Shown: one piece after another, positions 1-8,000 of the stretch
Position numbering within the stretch: position 1 is the stretch's first letter
Layout: each line of letters starts with the position of its first letter
DNA from: Mangrovicoccus algicola
GTDB lineage: Bacteria > Pseudomonadota > Alphaproteobacteria > Rhodobacterales > Rhodobacteraceae
NCBI RefSeq assembly: GCF_014903745.1
Contig: NZ_JACVXA010000033.1
Coordinates: 1 to 57,631 of the forward strand
DNA: 57,631 nt
Direction: 5' to 3'
Made by a program: the position numbers and the translations under genes
The notes under the pieces: generated by a model
What the model was told of the DNA's origin: nothing
The model's database searches: none
The model's input: only the letters and a program-made list of their open reading frames with translations

Positions 1-606
1 GGTCCGGTCGCGGCGCAGCCGCAGCCGCCCCGCCACGGCCCGGGCCAGGGGCAGCGCCGCCAGCGCCGCCCACAGGGGCAGCGCATGGGCGGGGTCCCAG
101 ACCGGCAGCGGGAAATGCAGCGAGCGGTTCGACAGATGCACCGGCCCCAGCGACAGCGCCTCGCGCACATGCGGCAGACCGGTCACGGCGGCCACGAAAA
201 GCACTAGCAGGATCAGCAGCTTGGGCAGGTTGCGCAGAAGCTCCACGTAAAGCAGCGCCAGCCGCGCGCCGACCCGGCTGGGTCCGACCGAGGCCAGCCC
301 CACCGCCAGCCCCGCCAGCGTCGCCAGCACCAGGCTGACCGCTGCGAGAAGAAGCGTGTTGAGAACCCCGGCCAGCACGACCCGGGCATAGCTGTCCTGC
401 GGGGAGTAGCGCAGCAGCGTCTCGCTGACATCGAACCCGGCCTGGCTGCCGAGGAAGCCGAATCCCGGGGTCATGCCGGATCGCTGCATGTTCGACAGGA
501 CATTGGCCGCGGCCAGCCCGGCGAGCAGCAGGAGCCCGGCAAGAACGGCCAGGTCGGCAAGCGGCAGCCTGCGCTGCGGAGGTGGTGGAGGACTGGGCGG
601 AATCAT
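1..606 (-). CDS. aapQ: General L-amino-acid ABC transporter permease, AapQ-like (C-terminus cut by window edge)
   Basis: Inner-membrane permease of a polar amino-acid uptake ABC transporter. The 202 visible residues start MIPPSPPPPPQRRL, followed by a first membrane helix at about residues 16-36, a periplasmic stretch with the GFGFLG and GFDVSETLLRYSP signatures of AapQ-type permeases, and then the start of the BPD_transp_1 domain (VVLAGVLNTLLLAAVSLVLA). ELLRNLPKLLILLVLF is the usual segment before the EAA loop, which would lie beyond the window. The partners aapJ, aapM and aapP would be expected outside the left edge. The gene diverges from the GntR regulator, and the 14-bp palindrome at 637-650 lies about 30 bp before its start codon, so the two genes may share control. 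The proline run after the start is unusual but harmless. Family assignment is fairly sure; the exact substrate is not. Confidence 0.8.
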   Translation of the reverse strand, partial: MIPPSPPPPPQRRLPLADLAVLAGLLLLAGLAAANVLSNMQRSGMTPGFGFLGSQAGFDVSETLLRYSPQDSYARVVLAGVLNTLLLAAVSLVLATLAGLAVGLASVGPSRVGARLALLYVELLRNLPKLLILLVLFVAAVTGLPHVREALSLGPVHLSNRSLHFPLPVWDPAHALPLWAALAALPLARAVAGRLRLRRDRT

Positions 607-636
607 GACATACCTCTGAAACTGCGCTCCTTACAC

Positions 637-650
637 TCCTGTATACAGGA
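637..650. promoter_or_regulatory. GTATAC-centred palindromic operator, site 1
   Basis: TCCTGTATACAGGA is a perfect 14-bp palindrome in the gap between the divergent aapQ-like gene and the gntR gene. GTATAC-centred palindromes are typical operators of FadR/VanR-type GntR regulators, so autoregulation is likely and control of the permease possible. Two related sites occur at 4941-4961 and 16694-16714. Confidence 0.65.
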
Positions 651-717
651 ACATCGTATTGACGCATAGATGGCAGGACAGGAAAATGCCGACCAACAGG
701 AAGAAAGACCGACCCGA

Positions 718-1326
718 ATGAACAGAGCCTCGAAGGCCGAGACCGCGCTGGACTCCATCCGCCGGGATATCTGCATCCATGCCTCCGACGGCGAGACGGT
801 GCTGCACGAAACCGAGTTGTCCCGCCGCTTCGGCATGTCGCGGACCCCGATCCGCCAGATCCTGCAGCGCCTCGCCTATGAACGGCTGGTGCAGACGCGC
901 TCGGGGGTCGGCACCGTGGTCACGCCGCTGCTGGAACAGGACCGCCTGCGCGACCTGCGCAGCTACAAGGGGATCATCGACGCGATCCTGCGCCACGACC
1001 TGCCCGCGCTGAGCGTCTCACAGCATGCCGACATCCTGGCACTGGAAGGGTTCGCGCGCTCGATGCAGCCCGATGACCCGGAGCTGCAATACGAGCTTCT
1101 GACCCGGCTGCATGCCGGGCTGGCCCAGCTGGTGGAGGACCCGGTGCTGGCCGATGCCTTCTCGGCCAGCTTCTGGCGCGCGGTGCGCTGGTACATGCGC
1201 GACCTCGCCGCCGATCCGGGCCGGGCGACCGAGAGGCTGAAGGGCCAGATCGCCGATATCACCGGCTATGCCGACCGGCGGGCCGCGGACCTGTTCGCGC
1301 GGGTGCGCGACAATACCCGCGGCTGA
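718..1326 (+). CDS. GntR-family transcriptional regulator (FadR/FCD-like)
   Basis: DNA-binding regulator. The N-terminal winged helix-turn-helix is clear: LSRRFGMSRTPIRQILQRLA followed by ERLVQTRSGVGTVV is the canonical GntR signature. The remaining ~125 residues are all-helical, as in FCD-type effector domains, but I cannot pick out the metal-binding histidines of that domain. The reading frame is open from an ATG at 670 that has no Shine-Dalgarno. The ATG at 718 was preferred because AGGAAG lies upstream (spacing rather long, about 14 nt) and because it gives the usual short lead into the HTH. The gene diverges from aapQ with a perfect GTATAC palindrome between them, and it converges on the type I secretion operon. 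The same motif precedes the exporter and the giant-protein operon, so this is the best candidate regulator of the secretion locus. Its ligand is unknown. Confidence 0.85.
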   Translation: MNRASKAETALDSIRRDICIHASDGETVLHETELSRRFGMSRTPIRQILQRLAYERLVQTRSGVGTVVTPLLEQDRLRDLRSYKGIIDAILRHDLPALSVSQHADILALEGFARSMQPDDPELQYELLTRLHAGLAQLVEDPVLADAFSASFWRAVRWYMRDLAADPGRATERLKGQIADITGYADRRAADLFARVRDNTRG

Positions 1327-1355
1327 GCCCGCCCCGGCAAGGAAAGGCAAGGCGC

Positions 1356-2717
1356 TCAGGGTTCGCGGATCGCCTCCTGCCGGTAGCGTTTCAGCGGAGA
1401 AAGCAGGAAATCCGCGATCCGGCGCTGGCCGGTGCGGATCTCGGCGGTGACGGCCATGCCGGGCGGGATCCGCACCGCTGCGCCCTCGGCCAGGATATCC
1501 GGGCGCTCCAGCGCGATGCGCGCCTCGTAGACCAGCCCGGCCGCCTCGGTCTCGATCGCGTCCTGCGACAGCGACACCAGGGTCCCGGGAACGGTGCCGT
1601 AGCGGGTGAAGTTGAAGGCCTCCAGCTTCACCTCGACGGGCATGCCCTCGCGGATGCGGCCCATGTCGCGGTTGAGCACGCGGGCGCGGATCTCCATCCG
1701 CGCATCGGCGGGAACGATCACCATCAGCGGACTGCCCGGCTGGACCACCCCGCCGACCGTGTGCACGGCCAGCTGCTGCACCGTGCCCGCCACCGGCGCC
1801 CGCAGCACCCGCCGGGCGCGGCGGGCCTCGGCCCGCTGCAGCGCCAGCTCGATCTGGGCCAGCGCGGTCTCCGCCTCGGTCAGCGCGGCATAGGCCAGGC
1901 GCAGCCGGTCGGCGCGCTGATAGGCCAGTTCTCGATCGATGGCGACCAGCCCCGTCCCCGCCTCCGCCAGCCGGTTGCGGCGGATCTCCAGGTCGTGCTC
2001 GGCCTCGATCAGGCTGGCCTGGACCTGCTGCCATTGCGGACGGGTGGTCAGGCCCTTGTCGTAGAGATCGCGGCTGGCGGCCTCGCGTTCGCGCAGGATC
2101 GGCAGGATCTCCGCGCTCTTGGCCAGTTCCGAGACCGCCGAGCCCTGCGCCGACAGGCGGCGGCTGCGCTCGGCCTCCAGGCTGGCCCGTTCGGCGGCAA
2201 AGGCCGCCAGGTCGCTCTCCAGCTGGGTGCGGTGGATGCGCACCAGCAGCTCGGGCGCGCCGGTTGCCGTCGCGTCGAACCCGGCCTCCTCGCCGAGGAG
2301 GCTGCCGATGAAGGCCCGCTGCCGCGCGGTTTCCAGCGCCTGTTCGGCGCGCTGTCGGCTGAGCTGCCCGAAATCGACCTCGTCCTCGGTCGGGTCCAGT
2401 TCCACCAGCACCTGCCCGGCCGCGACCGTCTCGCCGTCGGCGACATGGATCGCGCGGACCGTGCCGATCTCCAGCGGCTGGACCAGCTTGTTGCCGCCCA
2501 CCGCCACCGTGCGCCCCGGGGCGACGGCGACGACATCGACCTTGCCCAGCACCGCCCAGCCGATGGCGATGCTCAGCATCGCGGCGATCACCAGCGCCAG
2601 CGCCCGCCCCGCGGGATTGGCCGGGGTCTCAAGGATCTCCAGCGCGGCGGGAAGGAAGTCGCGCGCCGCCCCGGGCAGCGCGGTGGTCCGGGGGGAGGGA
2701 TCGCCCGTCATCGCCAT
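1356..2717 (-). CDS. Type I secretion periplasmic adaptor (HlyD/membrane-fusion family)
   Basis: Periplasmic adaptor linking the inner-membrane ABC exporter to an outer-membrane TolC-like channel. 453 residues from the chosen start, normal for HlyD/LapC/PrtE proteins. A short cytoplasmic N-terminus is followed by one transmembrane helix (ALALVIAAMLSIAIGWAVLG), a first lipoyl/beta-barrel half (GRTVAVGGNKLVQPLEIGTV, then VADGETVAAGQVLVELDPTE), a long helical hairpin rich in Ala, Glu and Arg, and the second half with the RAPVAGTVQQLAVHTVGGVV motif. The start was placed at 2717 because that ATG overlaps the stop of the upstream ATPase gene (TGATG), which indicates translational coupling; the frame is open further upstream but that part lies inside the ATPase gene. 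No tolC-like gene is in the window. Expected cargo: the giant MARTX-type protein, the small RTX protein at 31.5-33.1 kb, or both. Confidence 0.93.
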   Translation of the reverse strand: MAMTGDPSPRTTALPGAARDFLPAALEILETPANPAGRALALVIAAMLSIAIGWAVLGKVDVVAVAPGRTVAVGGNKLVQPLEIGTVRAIHVADGETVAAGQVLVELDPTEDEVDFGQLSRQRAEQALETARQRAFIGSLLGEEAGFDATATGAPELLVRIHRTQLESDLAAFAAERASLEAERSRRLSAQGSAVSELAKSAEILPILREREAASRDLYDKGLTTRPQWQQVQASLIEAEHDLEIRRNRLAEAGTGLVAIDRELAYQRADRLRLAYAALTEAETALAQIELALQRAEARRARRVLRAPVAGTVQQLAVHTVGGVVQPGSPLMVIVPADARMEIRARVLNRDMGRIREGMPVEVKLEAFNFTRYGTVPGTLVSLSQDAIETEAAGLVYEARIALERPDILAEGAAVRIPPGMAVTAEIRTGQRRIADFLLSPLKRYRQEAIREP

Positions 2718-4909
2718 CACGCAGCGCTCGCGCTGTCGCCGGACTGGATGCGCCACAGCCGCGCATAGGCGCCGCCCGCGCGCAGCAGCGCGTCATGCGA
2801 TCCGTCCTCCACCACCCGCCCGGCCTCCAGCGTCAGGATCCGGTCGGCATGGCGCACGGTGGACAGGCGGTGGGCGATGATCATCACCGTCCGCCCCGCG
2901 CAGATGCGGCGCATGTTCTGCTGGATGATGCGTTCGGATTCGTAATCTAGGGCCGAGGTCGCCTCGTCGAAGATGAGGATCCGCGGGTTGCGCACCAGCG
3001 CCCGCGCGATGGCCAGCCTCTGGCGCTGCCCGCCCGACAGGTTCGAGCCGCGTTCGCCGACCAGCGTGTCGTAGCCCTCGGGCAGGTCGGCGATGAACTC
3101 CTCCGCCCCGGCCATGCGCACCGCCTCCACCACCCGCTCGAAGGGCATGCCGGGATCGGCCAGCGCGATATTCTCGCGCACGGAGCGGTTGAACAGAAGG
3201 TTTTCCTGCAGCACCACGCCGACCTGCCGGCGCAGCCAGCCCGGATCGACCGTGGACAGGTCGATGCCGTCGACCTGGATCCGCCCCGCCGAGGGCAGGT
3301 ACATGCGCTGCACCAGCTTGGCCAGGGTCGACTTGCCCGAGCCCGAGGGGCCGACGATCCCCACCACCTGGCCCGGCGCGATATCCATCGAGATATCCGT
3401 CAGCACGTCGCGCAGGTCGGGCCGGTAGCGGAACCGCACCTGGTCGAAGACGACCCGGCCCTCCACCCGTGCCAGCGTGGCGCGGTTGGGATTGTATTGC
3501 GGCTCGGTCGGGGTGTTGAGGATGTCGCCCAGCCGCTGCACCGACAGCCGCGCCTGCTGAAACTCGTTCCACAGCTGCGCCAGCCTCAGGATCGGGCCGG
3601 TGACGCGCGAGGCCAGCATGTTGAAGGCCACCAGCTGGCCGACGCTCAGCGCGCCGTCGACCACGGCCAGCGCCCCGAAATAGAGCGTCAGCGCCGTCGT
3701 GATCTTGCTGACCAGCTGCGTGGCCTGCCCGGCGATGTTGCCCAGGTTGGTGGTGCGGAAGGAGGCGCCGACATAGGCGGCCAGCTGTTCCTCCCACCGG
3801 CGCTGGGACTGGGGCTCCACCGACAGGGCCTTCATCGTCTCCATGCCCGTGACGCTTTCCACCAGGAAGGCCTGGTTGCGCGCGCCATGCTCGAACTTCT
3901 CCTCCAGGCGGTGGCGCAGCACGGGGGTGACGAAGACCGCGAGCAGAACGTAGAAGGGAATGGACCCCGCCACGATCAGCGTCAGCATCGGACTGAAATA
4001 CCACATCACCGCGAAGAACACGACGGTGAAGACCGCGTCGATCAGCAGGGTCAGGGTCGATCCGGTGATGAAGTCGCGGATCGTCTCCAGCTCGCGCACC
4101 CGCGCCACGGACTGCCCGACCTGGCGGGATTCGAAATAGGACAGCGGCAGCGCCAGCAGATGGCGGTAGAGCCTCGCCCCCAGCTCGACATCGATGCGGT
4201 TGGTGGTATGGGCGAAGATATAGGTGCGCAGCCCGCCCAGGACGACCTCGAAGACCGAGACCACGACCAGCGCGAAGACCAGCACGTCCAGCGTCGTCAG
4301 CCCGCGATGGACCAGCACCTTGTCTATCACCACCTGGAAGAACAGCGGCGTCACCAGCGCCGCGAGCTGCAGGAAGAAGGAGGCGATCAGCACCTCGGCG
4401 AAGAGCCTGCGGTATTTCAGGATGGCCGGCACGAACCAGGAGATGTCGAAGGTCGAGCCCCTGCCGCCCAGTCTGGCGCGGCGCGCGATCTGGACGACCC
4501 GCCCGGTCCAGTCCTCCCGGAAGGCGGCCGCCTCGCGGGCGACGACCTGTCCCGCCAGCGCATCGAGAAGCAGGACCTTGCCCTCGCGCAGCCCGCCCAG
4601 CACCATGAAGGCGCCCGAACGCATCTCGACGATGGCCGGGACGGGCAGGTCCTTCAGCGCGGACCACCCGATGCGCGACACCCGCGCCTTCAGATCCATC
4701 CGCCGGGCCGCGCGCACCATCGCCTCGGCCGACAGGGGGCGCCCGGGTTCGGCATATTGATGGCGCAGCTGCGCGGGATCGGCGGGCAGGCCCAGGACCT
4801 GCAGCAGGTTGACCAGGCAGACCAGTCCGGTATCGGTCGCCGCCCCGTCTTCCTGCGGCCCTGCCCCTGCCGCCGCCGTCTCGGGGGTGTCGCGATGGAT
4901 CTGTCGCAT
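2717..4909 (-). CDS. Type I secretion ABC transporter, permease and ATPase, with degenerate C39 domain
   Basis: Inner-membrane exporter of RTX-type substrates, HlyB/LapB class, 730 residues. Residues ~25-150 form a C39 peptidase-like domain. The catalytic Cys position of the DCG motif is Thr here (DTGLVCLVNLL), so the domain is a non-cleaving substrate-docking domain, as in HlyB. Six membrane helices follow (ILKYRRLFAEVLIASFFLQL onward). The nucleotide-binding domain has Walker A GPSGSGKST, signature LSGGQRQRLAIARAL, Walker B ILIFDEATSALD and the switch His in IIAHRLSTVRH. The start at 4909 has a strong Shine-Dalgarno (GGAGG at 4917-4921). An in-frame ATG at 4963 was rejected because it would translate through the operator at 4941-4961. 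The gene is coupled to the downstream hlyD-like gene. Vibrio MARTX export uses two different ATPases, but only this one is present. Confidence 0.95.
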   Translation of the reverse strand: MRQIHRDTPETAAAGAGPQEDGAATDTGLVCLVNLLQVLGLPADPAQLRHQYAEPGRPLSAEAMVRAARRMDLKARVSRIGWSALKDLPVPAIVEMRSGAFMVLGGLREGKVLLLDALAGQVVAREAAAFREDWTGRVVQIARRARLGGRGSTFDISWFVPAILKYRRLFAEVLIASFFLQLAALVTPLFFQVVIDKVLVHRGLTTLDVLVFALVVVSVFEVVLGGLRTYIFAHTTNRIDVELGARLYRHLLALPLSYFESRQVGQSVARVRELETIRDFITGSTLTLLIDAVFTVVFFAVMWYFSPMLTLIVAGSIPFYVLLAVFVTPVLRHRLEEKFEHGARNQAFLVESVTGMETMKALSVEPQSQRRWEEQLAAYVGASFRTTNLGNIAGQATQLVSKITTALTLYFGALAVVDGALSVGQLVAFNMLASRVTGPILRLAQLWNEFQQARLSVQRLGDILNTPTEPQYNPNRATLARVEGRVVFDQVRFRYRPDLRDVLTDISMDIAPGQVVGIVGPSGSGKSTLAKLVQRMYLPSAGRIQVDGIDLSTVDPGWLRRQVGVVLQENLLFNRSVRENIALADPGMPFERVVEAVRMAGAEEFIADLPEGYDTLVGERGSNLSGGQRQRLAIARALVRNPRILIFDEATSALDYESERIIQQNMRRICAGRTVMIIAHRLSTVRHADRILTLEAGRVVEDGSHDALLRAGGAYARLWRIQSGDSASAA

Positions 4910-4940
4910 GTCCTGTCCTCCGGATGGGGGGATGGTTCCT

Positions 4941-4961
4941 GTACGTGTATACCGGGATACC
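4941..4961. promoter_or_regulatory. GTATAC operator, site 2 (exporter promoter)
   Basis: GTACGTGTATACCGGGATAC lies about 38 bp upstream of the exporter start codon. It shares the block CGTGTATACMGGKA with the reverse complement of the site at 16694-16714, and the GTATAC core with the palindrome at 637-650. Probable binding site of the GntR regulator encoded at 718-1326. Confidence 0.55.
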
Positions 4962-4993
4962 AATCACAAGTCACAGTTTCATGGCGTTTCCGC

Positions 4994-5032
4994 GGCCAGC
5001 CCCGCGGAATTTCCGCAGGGCTGCCCTTTTTT
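4994..5032 (+). terminator. Rho-independent terminator reading on the plus strand
   Basis: Stem AGCCCCGCGG/CCGCAGGGCT (one mismatch, extendable outward) with an AATTT loop, followed by six T at 5027-5032. The T-run is on the plus strand although both flanking genes are on the minus strand. It may stop antisense transcription into the giant gene, or end a short transcript that starts near the exporter promoter. Confidence 0.55.
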
Positions 5033-5084
5033 GCGGCACCCGCCCCGGCGCCCGCCGGACCGGGCCGGTCCGACGCGGCCCGGC

Positions 5085-8000
5085 TCAGGCGGCGAAGGTC
5101 AGCCCGCCCGTGGGTTTCCACGCCGCCGCCAGCGCGATCTGCAGGTCCTCGTCCCCGCGCAACGCGGCATGGCGGTCCTCGATCATGCCCTCGGCCGGCG
5201 ACCAGGCGGCCATGGCCTCGACCAGCTGCTGCGCCGCCGCCCCCGTCAGGCTGGACCCGGCGATGCGGAACTCGTCCATGCGATGCGCGCTGGTGTCGTC
5301 ATAGGCGTACCAGTTGCTGATCTGGTGGCGGCTCAGCACCGTCTCGCCACCGCCAAGCACCTCCAGCAGCAGGTGATCGCCGTCGCGGCTGAACCACAGA
5401 TCCCGGGCGCCGACCTCCTCCGCGGCCTCGCCGATCTGCAGCACGTCGCGGGAGGTGTCGTCCATCGTGCTCAGCGCGCCCGGCCCGTCCTCCAGCGCGT
5501 GATCCGGGGTCTCGATGACATTGTCCCCCGCCCCGGCATAAACCACGAACAGGTCGTCCCCCGCGCCGCCGATCAGCGTGTCGTCACCCGCCCCGCTGCG
5601 CAGCGTGTCATTGCCCTCTCCGCCCAGCAGGAGGTCGTTGCCGACCCCGCCGAACAGCAGGTCATCCCCCGCCTCGCCATAAAGCGCATCCGCCCCGCCG
5701 CGGCCGGTCAGCGCATCATCGCCCGCCCCCCCGAAAATCTCGTTGGCCAGGTTATCGCCCGTCAGCGTGTCGTCGCCGCGCGATCCCGCCAGGTCCTCGA
5801 TGCCGGCGAGATGGTCGATTTCGGCGCCCAGAACGGCCCGGCCCGCGGCAAGGTCGACCTCCACGCCCCGGTCGAGATCGCCGAAATCGGCCAGGTCGCG
5901 TCCCGCCCCGCCATCGAGCGTGTCGCTGCCGGTGCCGCCGGCGAGGATATCGTCGCCCGCCCCGCCCAGCAGCAGGTCCGCCCCCGCCCCGCCATGCAGG
6001 CCGGACCCCGTCGCGGCGGCGCGCAGCGTGTCGCCCTGGTCCGAACCCTCGGCCAGCGCAAAGCCCGACAGGCTGTCCGTGCCGCTGGCGGTCACGGCCA
6101 GTCCCGCCTGCAGGTCGATCTCCACCGCCCCGCCGCGGTCGCGGTAGCTGACCATGTCGAGGTCGCCCCCGTTGCCGGTCAGCACATTGCCGCCGCCGCC
6201 GCCGATCAGCACCTCGGCCACGCCCCCGGCGCCGGCCAGCGTGTCGGCGAAACGGGTGCCGATGATCGTCTCGATCCCGTCGATCCCGCCCCCGGCGACG
6301 CCCGCCGTGGCGAAGCGGCCGGTGCCCAGGTCGATCTCCACCGCCGCCGCGGCCGCGGACAGGTCGAGCGTGTCCATCCCCGCGCCGCCGGTCAGGGTGT
6401 CCCCCGCCAGGTCCCCGGTGAACAGGTCGTCCCCGTCCCCGCCATCGAGCCAGTTGGCCTGCGCGCCGCCGGTCAGCGTGTCGTCATGGGCGCTGCCGAT
6501 GGCATTCTCCACCCCGGCGAAGTCGATCCGGGCGCCGCCGGACAGAACCTCGCGCGCCGCGATGTCGATCCGGACGGCCTGCGCCGCCCCGGACAGGTCG
6601 ATCCAGTCCGACCCCGCGCCGCCGTCGATCTGGCTGTCGACGACCAGGCCCGGCACCGCCCCGGCGAACATGCCCCCGGCCACGATCGTGTCGTCGCCCG
6701 CCCCGCCATCGACCACGGCCGCGCCGGTCCCGGCATCGAGATGGTCGCTGCCGCCGCGGCCCCGCAGCACGTCCAGCCCGCCATTGCCGAAGATCCGGTC
6801 ATCGCCGTCGCTGCCGTCGAGCATGTCGGCGTGATCCGTCCCCGACAGCTCCTCGAAGCCGCTGACCGTGTCGGCGAAGGCCGCGCCGCCGGACGTGCCG
6901 GTCACTTCCCCGGTGCGCAGGTCGGCGCGGATCCCGGCGCCGAGCCCGCGATAGTCCAGGCGGTCGGCCTCTTCCGCCAGTTCCGGCGTGCCGGGCGCGG
7001 CCGCGGGATCGGTTCCCCCGTCCAGCAGGTCGTTCCCGGCCCCGCCGAAGATCGTGTCGCTGCCCGCGCCGCCCGAGAGCGTGTCATTCCCGGCCCCGCC
7101 CTCGATCACGTCGGCCAGCACCGTGCCCTCGATCCGCTCGTCGCCGACACCGCCGGCCAGGAACAGGCCCCGGGCCTGGGCGATCTTGTATTCCTCCAGC
7201 CCCGTGCCGATGCGCACCCGGCCCCCGGCCTTCCAGCCCTGCGCCTGCGCATCGTATTCGCCGCGCCACAGCCCGGCCCAGATCTCGGCATCCGCGGGCA
7301 GCGCGCCACCCGCGGCCGCAAGGGCCGCCTTGCGCGCCTCGAACGCGGCGATCATCGCCTTGATCCCGTCGCGGGTCAGATATGAATAATGCGAGAATTC
7401 GTGATCCGACCAGGTATGGACGGCCTCGACATCGCGGCCCGATTCCGTGGCGGCGGCCGCGGCGCGGACCTCTTCCGCCTCGTATTCGCCGTTCCACTTC
7501 GCCAGGAAGGAGGCGGCGCCCGCCCCCTCGTCCCAGACCGACAGCACGACCTGCGCGCCGTTGCTGGTCCTGGAGTTGAAGTAATCCGCCACCCGCACCG
7601 AGTTCATCGCCTCGGTATCGTTGTCCGGGTCGTCATCCAGCAGCGCCTCAGGGTTCAGCGGCGCGGCGGCATCGGCGAAGACCCGGTGATCGGGCATGAA
7701 GATGAGCAGGTCGTCGCCCTCGCGGCGGAACATCACCGCATCCTCCATCAGCTCGACGCTGTAATCGCCCAGGCCCAGCCTTTCGCCGAGGATGATCTTG
7801 TCCTCGGTCTCGTCGCCGAAGCCCAGCTTCTGCCCGGCCGCGTCGAGGATCACGCCGTCCTTCAGCCCGTAACCGAGGATGTAGCGGTCCTGGTCCTTGG
7901 ACCCGGCCGAGCCGCCGAAGGCCACGGTGTTGCGCCCGCGCATGAGGATCGTGTCATGGGACTTGGTCACGCCGCCATCCTGCAGCGCCGACCAGGCCGC

